The notes under the pieces: model-generated
The model's database searches: none
What the model was told of the DNA's origin: nothing
The model's input: only the letters and a program-made list of their open reading frames with translations
Program-made: the position numbers and the translations under genes
In this document: positions 1-7,951 of the stretch, one piece after another
Layout of the letters: each line of letters opens with the position of its first letter
Position numbering within the stretch: the first letter of the stretch is position 1
Origin: JALHRI01 sp044351685
Lineage (GTDB): Bacteria > Pseudomonadota > Alphaproteobacteria > Rickettsiales > UBA3002
Assembly: GCA_044351685.1 (NCBI GenBank)
Contig: JBILFK010000013.1
Span: 1 to 19,933 of the forward strand
Direction of reading: 5' to 3'
DNA length: 19,933 nt

Positions 1-214
1 CTGCCTCACTCGCACGACCAAGAGCAATACGCTGTAACCCAATTTCAATATCTGTCTGTGTTTCATAAATTGCCACATCATTGCCTTGCAAGGCGCGTTG
101 GTACACAACATCTACGGCAGTTTGAGTTCTACCTGCACTCTGAGCCAGAACAAAAGGTGAATCTTGTTCTAAGAAGTCAATTACACTTGGAATTCGTGCG
201 AAATCTGAAGCCAT
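1..214 (-). CDS. Unrecognised protein, N-terminal part only (cut by window edge)
   Basis: An open frame runs leftwards from an ATG at 212-214 to the window edge, giving 71 residues starting MASDFARIPSVIDFLEQDSP. A good ribosome binding site (GGAG, the complement of 221-224) sits six bases upstream of the ATG, which supports this start. The visible part is soluble-looking and mixed alpha/beta in character, with no signal peptide or membrane segment. I do not recognise the family. It runs in the same direction as the next gene (305-1309), with about 90 bp between them, so the two may be co-transcribed. The rest of the protein lies outside the window, so no function is proposed. Confidence 0.6.
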   Translation of the reverse strand, partial: MASDFARIPSVIDFLEQDSPFVLAQSAGRTQTAVDVVYQRALQGNDVAIYETQTDIEIGLQRIALGRASEA

Positions 215-304
215 GGGTTACTCCGTTACTATTGTGTATATAGGAACAGAGTGCCAATGATTGATGACAGTTTGATGGCAGATTAATGAAGGTGCGATTA
301 AACT

Positions 305-1309
305 CTAGGCTTTAACCGCTACCGTTGTAGCAACAGTTGATTCAGGTGCTCTTGCTGGGATTATGGTTGGTGAGACAGTATCTCCTGCGTTTGCATCGGC
401 GACCAGTGGATCTGGTTCAGGGTCTGCCGAGCGAGAATTTTGAAGTGCGGCTTCGTAACGCGCGACATTATCTGATGCTGTATTGTTTTCTACAACAGGA
501 GTTTCAGCGCCGCCCGCTAATGTCATGAGAAAGTCTATAGCACTCGTATCACTACGGGGTTCTGTAGCAACTGTCGCTGTATTCCTATCCGTTGGTGTTG
601 TAATAGGCATGGAAGGCGGGGTTGTGGATGGAGCAGGAGTAATATCGGATTCCGCCACCATAGTAGCGAAATTATCTCTCGCCGCATCACGTCGTGCTCC
701 AGCCGCATCACGCTGCTCCTCTAACTCGCTGGTATCGCTGCCTGGGGGGGCATCTTTAATGGCATCATCCAGGCGGTTAATTTCGCGTTGTCCAACATCA
801 ATCGCCTGCAAGCCATTGCGTAAATTATCTGCTTCTTCGGCAGTAATGCGGCCTTCACGCTCGGCACGGTCGATCATGGCGCGGGTATCATTCACCGCTT
901 CTTCCCATTCCTGATCGCGCACACGGCGACGCTCGCGTTCCGCTTCGCGCTCGGCTTCCTGGCGCATGCTTTCAAGGCGCTGCAGATTGCTGAAGTCGGC
1001 GCGTTCCTGAATCATAGCGCGAATGGCGCCTACATCCATTTTGCCTTCCAGCGCAAGGCGACGCAGCGCATTAAATTCGCTTTGGGCGCTGGTCCTGGCT
1101 TCGCCATCCAGCGCATCGATCATTCCCTGCAGCTCTTCAAGATAGCTCACCACCAACGATGCCTGATTGATCAGCGCATCGCCTGCGGCCGCCACGATGG
1201 GGGTGTCAGAGGGTGATTCTAGCCCCGCCGTGTAAAAACTGCGGGCAATGATATCAGAGAAAGAAGCCCCCTCACCCGTGAGGGGGTTGTTGTGTGCGAG
1301 CGAGTTCAT
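305..1309 (-). CDS. Unrecognised 334-residue coiled-coil protein with a Thr/Pro-rich tail
   Basis: The frame starts at an ATG at 1307-1309, preceded by AGGA and an A-rich leader, and ends with TAG at 305-307. Residues about 1-95 contain short helices. Residues about 95-215 are very rich in Glu, Arg, Asp and Ala with heptad-like spacing (for example REAERERRRVRDQEWEEAV), typical of a charged coiled coil. Residues from about 220 to the end are low-complexity Thr, Pro, Ser and Ala, probably disordered. There is no signal peptide, membrane segment or catalytic motif. The length, the intact frame and the ribosome binding site argue for a real gene. A structural or scaffolding role would be a guess from composition only. 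A perfect palindrome lies over codons 8-14. Confidence 0.6.
   Translation of the reverse strand: MNSLAHNNPLTGEGASFSDIIARSFYTAGLESPSDTPIVAAAGDALINQASLVVSYLEELQGMIDALDGEARTSAQSEFNALRRLALEGKMDVGAIRAMIQERADFSNLQRLESMRQEAEREAERERRRVRDQEWEEAVNDTRAMIDRAEREGRITAEEADNLRNGLQAIDVGQREINRLDDAIKDAPPGSDTSELEEQRDAAGARRDAARDNFATMVAESDITPAPSTTPPSMPITTPTDRNTATVATEPRSDTSAIDFLMTLAGGAETPVVENNTASDNVARYEAALQNSRSADPEPDPLVADANAGDTVSPTIIPARAPESTVATTVAVKA
1267..1286 (-). repeat. Perfect 9-bp inverted repeat at the 5' end of the coiled-coil gene
   Basis: Arms CCCCCTCAC (1267-1275) and GTGAGGGGG (1278-1286) are separated by two bases. The hairpin would form in the mRNA about 20 nt after the start codon and could slow or regulate early translation. 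It encodes the residues NPLTGEG and may simply be a coding coincidence. Confidence 0.4.
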
Positions 1310-1531
1310 CTTTTTTTCCTGTTTGCTTTTGTTTTTGTTTTTTCCGGGCGAGGTATGCCCCGCTCCGGTTTGAAAGATTTAACCACCGAAGCTTAAAACT
1401 TCGTTAACGCCCACAGGGAAATTTTATTAAGCTTCACACTGTTGCAAGGATGCCTAAATTTTTACACTATATATAACACCATAGACTTCAGCTGTTGCGA
1501 ATGGATGTATTGAGGAATGGTTATTTAATTT

Positions 1532-1559
1532 TTGTCGAAAATTATTTTATCGTTTTAAT
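1532..1559 (+). promoter_or_regulatory. Possible sigma-70 promoter for the pentapeptide-like gene
   Basis: TTGTCG (1532-1537) and TTTAAT (1554-1559) are separated by 16 bp in a very AT-rich stretch (1490-1575), which would place a start about 28 bases before the ATG at 1594. The 284-bp spacer 1310-1593 is a divergent intergenic region. Apart from this candidate and a weak 5-bp hairpin near 1388-1404, I see nothing else in it. AT-rich DNA yields such matches by chance. Confidence 0.3.
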
Positions 1560-1593
1560 TAATTTTTAAGTTTTTCATGGCAAAACTGGAATT

Positions 1594-2775
1594 ATGTTGA
1601 ATCTCAATCCATTCAAATCATCCCATACGCTCTCGGAAACCGAAGACCTTACCGCTAAGGTGTTCGCCATGAAGCGCGATGCATTAGCCCGCGCCAAGTT
1701 CCATGTATCGAAGGGCAAAGAGCCCGCCATATGCGATGGCAAACCCGGCTTAAGCAATTATCTACGCGCCCTGCGCCAGATTTGCGAAGAGCAGCAAACC
1801 CCACTGCCGATTCGCGCCATGATGGATCTATCGAAACAGAATATTATCGGCTTTGCCTTCACCGACGAAGATTTTGCCGTGGCTGACCGAGAGCTTTCTG
1901 CCGAAGAACGCGCACAGCTGAATCTGATGGAAGGCAGCAGCCTTGCCAGTATCGCGATGGAAATCTTCCTCGCTTCTGGCGCGACCTTAAATAGCTGCAC
2001 GCTGGCCTCGCACGTGGCCGAGAAAATTCACCTGCCGCAATTCAGCCAGATTCACGATTTAACCGTGGTAGATTTGGCCGCAGACCACCAGATTATTCTC
2101 GAAAACGGCTTCCCAATCGATGGCGTGGTGATTCGTATGGCCAACGGCGGCGTGGTGATTATCGCCGAAGATACCATTGTGCGTAACTGCAAAATCAGCG
2201 GCAATCTGGAATTTCATGTGCGCAAAAACGCCATGGTGAACGGGCTGAACGCCGAGGGCGCTTGCCTGGTGAACCTTACCGCCGAACAGGGCGCCGCACT
2301 CGAAAACGTGAATTTAGAAGGCGCGACCGTGGCTTGCGGCAGCAATTTTGACGGTGCGGTGCTGAAAAACGTGAATGTGAAAGGCGCCAACCTCGCCAAT
2401 CTCGATTTTACGGGTGCTACGATTATTGGCCTGCTGGTCGATGATAAAACCAAAATGAGCAATTGCTTGCTCGATTTCTCTCTCGAGCTGGAAGACATTA
2501 AAATTATCGCCCCCGATGGTACCGTGCGCTATATTCAGGATATTGCCGAACTGATCGGTAACGGCATTAAAGGTAAGCGCGGGGTGAAAATCTCGGTGCA
2601 TGGCTTGGGCGCCATTTTGCATCAGGCGATGCAGGCGGCGCGCTCGGCACCTAAGCCGCAACTTTCCTCGATTCCCGGGGTGAAACTATCGGCAAGTGAA
2701 ACCTCACTGCCCAATGCTGCGCCTAGCTCGCCGCACCTGAAGCCTGAAGTGCAGAGCCAGATGTTAGGCATGTAA
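1594..2775 (+). CDS. Pentapeptide-repeat-like beta-helix protein, function unknown
   Basis: A 393-residue protein. Residues about 223-275 hold several A(N/D)Lxx-type pentapeptides (for example GAVLKNVNVKGANLANLDFT and LENVNLEGATV). This is the signature of right-handed quadrilateral beta-helix pentapeptide-repeat folds. Residues about 130-220 have an alternating Val/Ile pattern that could continue a beta-helix less regularly. The N-terminal 120 residues are helical and charged, and the last 40 are Pro/Ser-rich and probably disordered. There is no signal peptide. The start is the ATG at 1594 with only a weak upstream GGA; an ATG at 1577 is out of frame and stops after seven codons. Pentapeptide proteins range from DNA mimics that protect gyrase to scaffolds, and nothing here selects among these. 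It stands alone before folE. Confidence 0.7.
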   Translation: MLNLNPFKSSHTLSETEDLTAKVFAMKRDALARAKFHVSKGKEPAICDGKPGLSNYLRALRQICEEQQTPLPIRAMMDLSKQNIIGFAFTDEDFAVADRELSAEERAQLNLMEGSSLASIAMEIFLASGATLNSCTLASHVAEKIHLPQFSQIHDLTVVDLAADHQIILENGFPIDGVVIRMANGGVVIIAEDTIVRNCKISGNLEFHVRKNAMVNGLNAEGACLVNLTAEQGAALENVNLEGATVACGSNFDGAVLKNVNVKGANLANLDFTGATIIGLLVDDKTKMSNCLLDFSLELEDIKIIAPDGTVRYIQDIAELIGNGIKGKRGVKISVHGLGAILHQAMQAARSAPKPQLSSIPGVKLSASETSLPNAAPSSPHLKPEVQSQMLGM

Positions 2776-2798
2776 ACACTGCGTTTCCCTGCATTTTC

Positions 2799-2826
2799 TT
2801 GCAATTTCTTAGAATTCCCCTATATC
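2799..2826 (+). promoter_or_regulatory. Possible sigma-70 promoter for folE-maf
   Basis: TTGCAA (2799-2804) and TATATC (2821-2826) are 16 bp apart in the 76-bp spacer before folE. This would give a short leader of about 18-20 nt that includes the AGGATC ribosome binding site. Confidence 0.4.
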
Positions 2827-2851
2827 CGCCCTGTAACCAGCAGGATCACCC

Positions 2852-3496
2852 ATGACAAAAAACCTTATTAAAACGCCCTCAAGCGTTGCGCCCGCCAACG
2901 AAAACGCCCCTACCCCGCGCCCAAGCGAAGGTGAAGCGATGGAAGCGGTAAAAACCCTGATTCGCTGGGCAGGCGATGACCCCATGCGCGAAGGCCTGCG
3001 TGATACCCCACACCGCGTAGTAGAAGCCTACCGCGAATTTTACGCCGGCTATGAAGAAAGCCCGGAAGAGGTTTTGGCGCGCACCTTCGAGGAAGTCGAA
3101 GATTACGATGAAATGGTGCTGCTGAAAAGCATGCGTCTGGAATCGCACTGCGAACACCACATGGTGCCGATTATCGGGTTTGCGAATGTGGCCTATATTC
3201 CCAATAAAAAAGTGGTGGGTATCAGCAAAATTGCGCGTTTGGTCGATGTGTTCGCCAAGCGCCTGCAAACGCAGGAAATTCTCACCATGCAAGTGGCCGA
3301 TGCCATTGAGCGCGTGCTGAAACCACGCGGCGTTGCCGTGCTCATTGATGCCAACCACCAATGCATGACCACACGCGGCGTGCATAAAACCGAAACCACC
3401 ACCATCACCACGCGCATGACCGGCCTGTTTAAAACCGATGCCGCCAAACGCGCCGAGTTTATGGGGCTGATAAACGCTCGCAGCATTGCTTCGTAA
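2852..3496 (+). CDS. folE: GTP cyclohydrolase I (type IA)
   Basis: This enzyme converts GTP to 7,8-dihydroneopterin triphosphate, the first step of tetrahydrofolate and pterin synthesis, in the cytosol as a homodecamer. At 214 residues it matches the family. Visible signatures are RDTPHRVVEAY (about 50-60), SHCEHHMVP (98-106), GISKIARLVDVFAKRLQTQE (123-142) and CMTTRGVHK (171-179). The zinc ligands expected from the E. coli enzyme are Cys100, His103 and Cys171, with the catalytic His169 also present. The first 25 residues are a Pro/Ala-rich extension that is probably flexible. AGGATC precedes the ATG. The maf-like gene follows after 12 bp, so the two are probably one operon; both act on nucleotides, but the pairing need not be functional. 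Confidence 0.97.
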   Translation: MTKNLIKTPSSVAPANENAPTPRPSEGEAMEAVKTLIRWAGDDPMREGLRDTPHRVVEAYREFYAGYEESPEEVLARTFEEVEDYDEMVLLKSMRLESHCEHHMVPIIGFANVAYIPNKKVVGISKIARLVDVFAKRLQTQEILTMQVADAIERVLKPRGVAVLIDANHQCMTTRGVHKTETTTITTRMTGLFKTDAAKRAEFMGLINARSIAS

Positions 3497-3508
3497 GGAC
3501 ATAGGTTC

Positions 3509-4120
3509 ATGCCTGCTCCGGTTCGCATGCATGCGACATTGATTCTTGCCTCGGGCTCGGTGATTCGCCAACAGATGCTGCGCGATGCCGGGCTTGAATT
3601 CAGCGTGAAACCTTCGGGCTTCGATGAAACCGCACTAAAGCCCACCCTTGCGCATTTACCGCCTATGCAACAGGCGCTGATGCTAGCGCGTGAAAAAGCA
3701 TTGGCGGTCAGCCGCGCCTTCCCCGATGCCTATACGATTGGCGCCGATCAGATGTGTGCAGCAGGCGATGTTATTTTAAGCAAGCCCGGCAGCTACGCGA
3801 ATGCCGAAGCGCAATTACGCACCCTATCTGGCACCACCCACACCCAAAATTGCGCCGCGGTGATTGCACGCGGCAACGATATTGTGTGGGAACATGCCGA
3901 GAGCGCCACGCTGACCATGCGCGCACTCACCGATGCCGAAATCCGCGCGTATGTTGCCGCCGATGCGCCCCTGCAATCGTGCGGCGCCTATAAGTTTGAA
4001 GCGCTGGGGAAACATTTATTTGCGCAGATTGAAGGCGACCACCACGTGATACAGGGCCTGCCGCTGATTGCGTTGCTGGCGAAGTTACACCAGCTACAGG
4101 CCATTACCCTAAGCGCGTAG
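3509..4120 (+). CDS. Maf-family nucleoside triphosphate pyrophosphatase, YceF-like
   Basis: Maf proteins hydrolyse non-canonical or selected nucleoside triphosphates to monophosphates and clean the nucleotide pool. This 203-residue protein shows the N-terminal LASGSVIRQQML motif (13-24), the SGFDE segment (36-40), GADQ (78-81) containing the probable catalytic base Asp80, SKPGS (91-95) and a C-terminal IQGLPL segment. The GADQ form, rather than GADT, resembles the YceF subgroup, which favours 7-methyl-GTP, over the YhdE subgroup. That subgroup assignment is my inference. The ATG at 3509 is preceded by a GGAC-ATAGG stretch; Met7 is a possible later start. It directly follows folE. The older name, septum formation inhibitor, is not a safe functional claim. 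Confidence 0.9.
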   Translation: MPAPVRMHATLILASGSVIRQQMLRDAGLEFSVKPSGFDETALKPTLAHLPPMQQALMLAREKALAVSRAFPDAYTIGADQMCAAGDVILSKPGSYANAEAQLRTLSGTTHTQNCAAVIARGNDIVWEHAESATLTMRALTDAEIRAYVAADAPLQSCGAYKFEALGKHLFAQIEGDHHVIQGLPLIALLAKLHQLQAITLSA

Positions 4121-4192
4121 CCGTTAGATTGAAAAAAGCCCCTCACTATAAAAAAACGTGATTTCTGCTGCGCCCACCGCTATAGCCGAAGG

Positions 4193-5815
4193 ATGGAAAG
4201 CCCCCTGCCCCTGAATGCGGTAATGCTGGTAAACCAGCTTACGAGAATTGGCCTTGCGCTTTCAGGCGAGCGCGACCGCGATACGCTGCTTGAGCATATT
4301 CTGCTGGCCGCCAAAGATATTGCGCAGGCCGATGGCGGCACGCTGTATCTGCTTTCGCCCGAACAAGATATTCTCGAATATGTGATTGTGCGCACCGATT
4401 CGCTCGGCATTGCTTATGGTGGCACCACCGGCAAAAAGCCGCCCTTCCGCATTATTCGCATGTACGAAGAAAAAACTGGCCAACCCAATCTGCGTACGCA
4501 GGTAGTGCGTGCCATGTTTTCCAAAAAAACGATCAATATCGCCGATGTGTATCAGTCGAACGAATTTGATTTTGCCGGCACCAAACAGTTTGATTTGAAA
4601 TACGGCTTTCGCACCCGCTCGGTGCTTACCATCCCCATGGTTAGCCACCGCAATCACCCAATCGGCTGCCTGCAGCTGATTAACGCCAAGGATGCGGAAT
4701 CGGGCGCCACCATCGCGTTTAGTCAGGAAGTAAGCGAGATAGTTTCATCGCTGGCGTCGCAGGCGGCTGTCATTGTCGATAAAGAAATGCTGATGAGCGA
4801 TCAGAAAAATCTGTTGGAATCGTTTATTAAAATGATGGCGCAGGCCATTGATGCCAAATCGCCCTATACCGGTGCGCACTGCGTGCGCGTGCCGGTGCTT
4901 ACCGAAATGCTGGCCGAGGCGGCGTGTCAGGCAAAAACTGGCATGTTCGAAAAATTTACGCTGAGTGAAGAAGAAAAATACGAGCTGCATATTGCCAGCT
5001 GGCTGCACGATGCCGGCAAAATTGTGACCCCCGTGCATATCATGGATAAGGCCACCAAGCTTGAAACCATCTATGATCGTATTCACCTAATTATTGCGCG
5101 CATCGAAATTTTGCAGCGCGATGCCAAAATTGCGCTGCTCGAGGGATCGCTTTCGCAGGCAGAGTACGATGCCACATCGCAGCAATTACACGATGATTTA
5201 GCCTTCCTTGAAACCGCCAATATCGGCAGTGAGTGGATGGATGATGCGGCCATAGAACGCATCAAAATGCTGCAGCAAAAAACCCTCAGCATCAAAGGCA
5301 AAGCGCAGCCATTGCTGAGTGAAAACGAGGCGTATAACTTACGCACGCGGCGCGGCACCATCACGCCAGAAGAACGGCAAATCATGAACGACCATATGGT
5401 GCACACCGTGAATATGCTGGAAAGCATGCCGTGGCCCAAACACCTGCAGCGCGTGCCCGAATATGCGTGCGGCCACCACGAAAAAATGGATGGCACCGGC
5501 TACCCCAAAGGCCTGCTTGCCGCCACCATGAGTCTTCCCGCGCGGATGATGGCGATTGCCGATGTGTTCGAGGCTTTAACAGCGGTGGATAGGCCGTATA
5601 AAAAACCCAAAAAACTTTCCGAAGCCATGCGCATTATTGGCCAGTTCAAAAAGAATAACCACTTGGACCCCGACATTGTAGATTTCTTCGTGACCTCAAA
5701 AACCTACCGCAAATTCGCTGAAATGTTCCTTGATGAATCACAGATCGATGAGGTAGATGAAGCCGCCATTTTAGCCATTACCCCGGATATGATGGTCATG
5801 AAAAAGAGCAGCTAG
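4193..5815 (+). CDS. GAF plus HD-GYP domain protein, probable cyclic-di-GMP phosphodiesterase
   Basis: A 540-residue cytosolic protein. Residues about 10-200 form a GAF sensor domain (DGGTLYLLSP near 45, FRTRSVLTIPM near 142-152, GCLQLINAKD near 160). Residues about 210-520 form an HD-GYP domain: HDAGK at 272-276, HHEKMDGTGYPKG at 428-440, and AIADVFEALTAVDRPYKKPK. The metal-binding His272, Asp273, His428 and His429 and the Gly-Tyr-Pro triad (436-438) are all present. This supports hydrolysis of cyclic di-GMP, gated by a ligand or signal at the GAF domain. The HD to HHE distance is about 156 residues against roughly 60 in typical family members, so there is an insertion of about 90 residues. 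AAGG lies immediately before the ATG, which is unusually close; Met11 is an alternative start. The stop codon lies inside a terminator hairpin. Confidence 0.92.
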   Translation: MESPLPLNAVMLVNQLTRIGLALSGERDRDTLLEHILLAAKDIAQADGGTLYLLSPEQDILEYVIVRTDSLGIAYGGTTGKKPPFRIIRMYEEKTGQPNLRTQVVRAMFSKKTINIADVYQSNEFDFAGTKQFDLKYGFRTRSVLTIPMVSHRNHPIGCLQLINAKDAESGATIAFSQEVSEIVSSLASQAAVIVDKEMLMSDQKNLLESFIKMMAQAIDAKSPYTGAHCVRVPVLTEMLAEAACQAKTGMFEKFTLSEEEKYELHIASWLHDAGKIVTPVHIMDKATKLETIYDRIHLIIARIEILQRDAKIALLEGSLSQAEYDATSQQLHDDLAFLETANIGSEWMDDAAIERIKMLQQKTLSIKGKAQPLLSENEAYNLRTRRGTITPEERQIMNDHMVHTVNMLESMPWPKHLQRVPEYACGHHEKMDGTGYPKGLLAATMSLPARMMAIADVFEALTAVDRPYKKPKKLSEAMRIIGQFKKNNHLDPDIVDFFVTSKTYRKFAEMFLDESQIDEVDEAAILAITPDMMVMKKSS

Positions 5816-5837
5816 GCTACGCTGCCTTAGCTTTTTT
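5810..5837 (+). terminator. Intrinsic terminator spanning the convergent stop codons
   Basis: Arm AGCTAGGC (5810-5817), a 6-nt loop, then GCC-T-TAGCT (5824-5832) with one bulged T, followed by a T-run to 5837. The left arm contains the stop codon of the HD-GYP gene, and the hairpin also contains the pccA stop (5817-5819). On the minus strand the complement of the A-run at 5801-5805 gives a weaker T tract, so it could act in both directions. Confidence 0.55.
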
Positions 5838-7847
5838 ATCGCTCTCTTCTTCTTCGCCGCGATCAAACTCAATGATAAGTTGGCCAGCCGTTACGGTGCA
5901 TGGCGGTGTTACGTGCACCGCTTTCACTTTGGCTTCGGCATCGGCGTAAATGATATTTTCCATTTTCATGGCTTCAATCACAAATAGCTGCTGCCCCACG
6001 CGAATCGCATCGCCTGCACTTACATGCACTGCGCTGATTAACCCGGCGATTGGCGCTGTCACTTCATGCTGCGACATGCTCATTTCGCGCACCGGCATAT
6101 ATTGCGCCAGCTCGGCCACGCGCGGGGTACGCAGGGTGGCTTTTACTTCGGCACCCGCATAGCTAAGCACATAGCCTTCGGCCAGCGGTTGCAGGCGCAC
6201 GCTAATAGGCCGCCCATTCACCGAACCCTGAAATAGCCGGCGCCCCAGCTTCCAGTTGCTGCGAATGACAATCATGCCTTCATCGTAGGAAACATCGTAG
6301 CCATATTCTTTTTTGCGGCAATATACCGGCACGCTCTGGTTACCCAATGTAACAATCCAGCGCGCACCAATCGCTGGCGCTCGCCCTGGCAACTGGCCAG
6401 AAATTTGCGCCGCACGCTCGATATCGCGCAAGCTGCAAAACACCGCCACTGCCATACAAATTTTTTGCGCTTCAGTAGAAAGTTCGGCGCCCGTAAACCC
6501 TGCTGGCCATTCCTGCGCAATAAAGTTGGTAGAAATATCGCCCTTGCGGAAACGCTCGTGCGAAAGCACGGCCTGCAGGAAGCTGATATTATGGGCAATG
6601 CCCTGAATGCTATAATCGGCCAGCGCCTCGACCATCTGGTCGGCTGCCTGTTCGCGCGTGCTGGCGTGGGTGCAGAGTTTGGCGACCATCGGGTCGTAGA
6701 ACATGCTCACTTCGCCACCTTCGTAAATACCGGTATCGACCACCATGCCGGCGCGTGGTTCGGGTTCCTGATATTTGATGATACGGCCAGTGGAAGGCAA
6801 AAAGCCGCGCGCGGGGTCTTCGGCGTAAATGCGCGATTCAAACGCCCAGCCATTGGTTTTAACGTCATCCTGCGTGAAGGGTAACTTCTCGCCAGCGGCG
6901 ATACGGATCATTTGTTCGACAAGGTCAATGCCGGTTACCAGCTCGGTCACGCGGTGTTCTACTTGCAGGCGGGTATTCATTTCGAGGAAGTAAAACTGCC
7001 CGGATTCATCGACAATAAACTCAACCGTACCGGCAGAAACATAGCCCACTTGCTTGGCCAGCGCGATGGATTGCGCGCTCATGGCGGCGCGCATTTCGGG
7101 GGTGACAAAGCCGCTTGGTGCTTCTTCGATCACCTTCTGGTGGCGGCGCTGAATCGAACATTCACGCTCGCCCAAACTTACGACGTTGCCGTGCTTATCG
7201 GCGATGATCTGAATTTCGATATGGCGCGGGTTATCGAAGAATTTTTCGATGAACACGCGGGCATCGTTGAAGCTGGATTTGGCTTCGCTTGAAGCCATTT
7301 TCATGCCGTCGAGCAGTTCCTGCTGATCGCGCGCGATGCGCATGCCTTTACCACCGCCACCGGCAGCGGCCTTAATCATCACGGGGTAGCCAATCTGTTC
7401 GGCAATGCGCACGGCTTCTTTGATATCTGCCACCGCTTCAAGCACGCCGGGCACACCATTTACGCCAGCAGCAGCTGCCAGTTTTTTCGATTCAATTTTA
7501 TCGCCCATTTTAGCGATGGCATCGGGGTTTGGGCCAATCCATGCCGCGTTCGTGCGCTCGATCACGGCGCGGGCGAAATGTTCTTTTTCGCTTAAAAACC
7601 CATAGCCCGGATGCACCGCTTCAGCACCCGACTGGTCAATCGCGTTAATGATATTCTCGACCTTCAGGTAACTACGCACCGAAGGCGATGGCCCGATATA
7701 CACCGCATCATCAGCATTTTTGACGTGCAGCGCGTTAGTATCGGCTTCCGAATAGACGGCAATCGTGCGCATGCCCATCTTCTTGGCGGTGCGCATGATG
7801 CGGCTGGCGATTTCGCCGCGATTAGCAATGAGTATCGAATTGAACAT
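5817..7847 (-). CDS. pccA: Propionyl-CoA carboxylase alpha subunit (biotin carboxylase and biotin carrier)
   Basis: This 676-residue subunit carboxylates biotin with ATP and bicarbonate and carries it to PccB for conversion of propionyl-CoA to methylmalonyl-CoA. The order is: a biotin carboxylase domain (1 to about 450) beginning ILIANRGEIA, an ATP-grasp glycine loop AAGGGGKGM near 160-168, FLEMNTRLQVEH near 287-298, a middle linking domain (about 480-590), and a C-terminal biotinyl domain with EAMKM, whose lysine is biotinylated. Length and layout match PccA rather than the free-standing AccC. Residue 299 is Arg where the family usually has Pro (VEHPVTE). The start ATG (7845-7847) lacks a clear ribosome binding site. 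It is the third gene in the order pccB, aceA, pccA, separated from aceA by 104 bp. A 3-methylcrotonyl- or broad acyl-CoA carboxylase is possible but less likely beside PccB. Confidence 0.9.
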   Translation of the reverse strand: MFNSILIANRGEIASRIMRTAKKMGMRTIAVYSEADTNALHVKNADDAVYIGPSPSVRSYLKVENIINAIDQSGAEAVHPGYGFLSEKEHFARAVIERTNAAWIGPNPDAIAKMGDKIESKKLAAAAGVNGVPGVLEAVADIKEAVRIAEQIGYPVMIKAAAGGGGKGMRIARDQQELLDGMKMASSEAKSSFNDARVFIEKFFDNPRHIEIQIIADKHGNVVSLGERECSIQRRHQKVIEEAPSGFVTPEMRAAMSAQSIALAKQVGYVSAGTVEFIVDESGQFYFLEMNTRLQVEHRVTELVTGIDLVEQMIRIAAGEKLPFTQDDVKTNGWAFESRIYAEDPARGFLPSTGRIIKYQEPEPRAGMVVDTGIYEGGEVSMFYDPMVAKLCTHASTREQAADQMVEALADYSIQGIAHNISFLQAVLSHERFRKGDISTNFIAQEWPAGFTGAELSTEAQKICMAVAVFCSLRDIERAAQISGQLPGRAPAIGARWIVTLGNQSVPVYCRKKEYGYDVSYDEGMIVIRSNWKLGRRLFQGSVNGRPISVRLQPLAEGYVLSYAGAEVKATLRTPRVAELAQYMPVREMSMSQHEVTAPIAGLISAVHVSAGDAIRVGQQLFVIEAMKMENIIYADAEAKVKAVHVTPPCTVTAGQLIIEFDRGEEEESDKKAKAA

Positions 7848-7951
7848 CAGAGGGTTTTACATGATTCTACGTGCGGTGCAATCACGGCGTTATACCTGTG
7901 GGTTGCGCTAACATAATGGTTTTACGTAACTTTTGAAATTCCTGCCCAGTT
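7848..7951 (-). promoter_or_regulatory. aceA-pccA spacer with a possible promoter and a small palindrome
   Basis: Read towards pccA, a TTATGT-like box and TATAAC are 16 bp apart and could be a secondary promoter for pccA. An 8-bp palindrome TTACGTAA lies at 7922-7929, just downstream of the aceA stop. Both are weak matches, and no terminator hairpin is visible, so read-through from aceA is plausible. Confidence 0.25.

Noticed and set aside
1577..1600. Seven-codon leader peptide overlapping the start of the pentapeptide-like gene
   Set aside because: It has no clear ribosome binding site, and such a short frame is expected by chance.
2879..3571. 230-residue open frame opposite folE
   Set aside because: It lies antisense to a clear GTP cyclohydrolase gene and has no motif of its own.
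4121..4192. Terminator between maf and the HD-GYP gene
   Set aside because: There are A-runs and a weak TCAC/GTGA dyad but no stable stem followed by a T tract.
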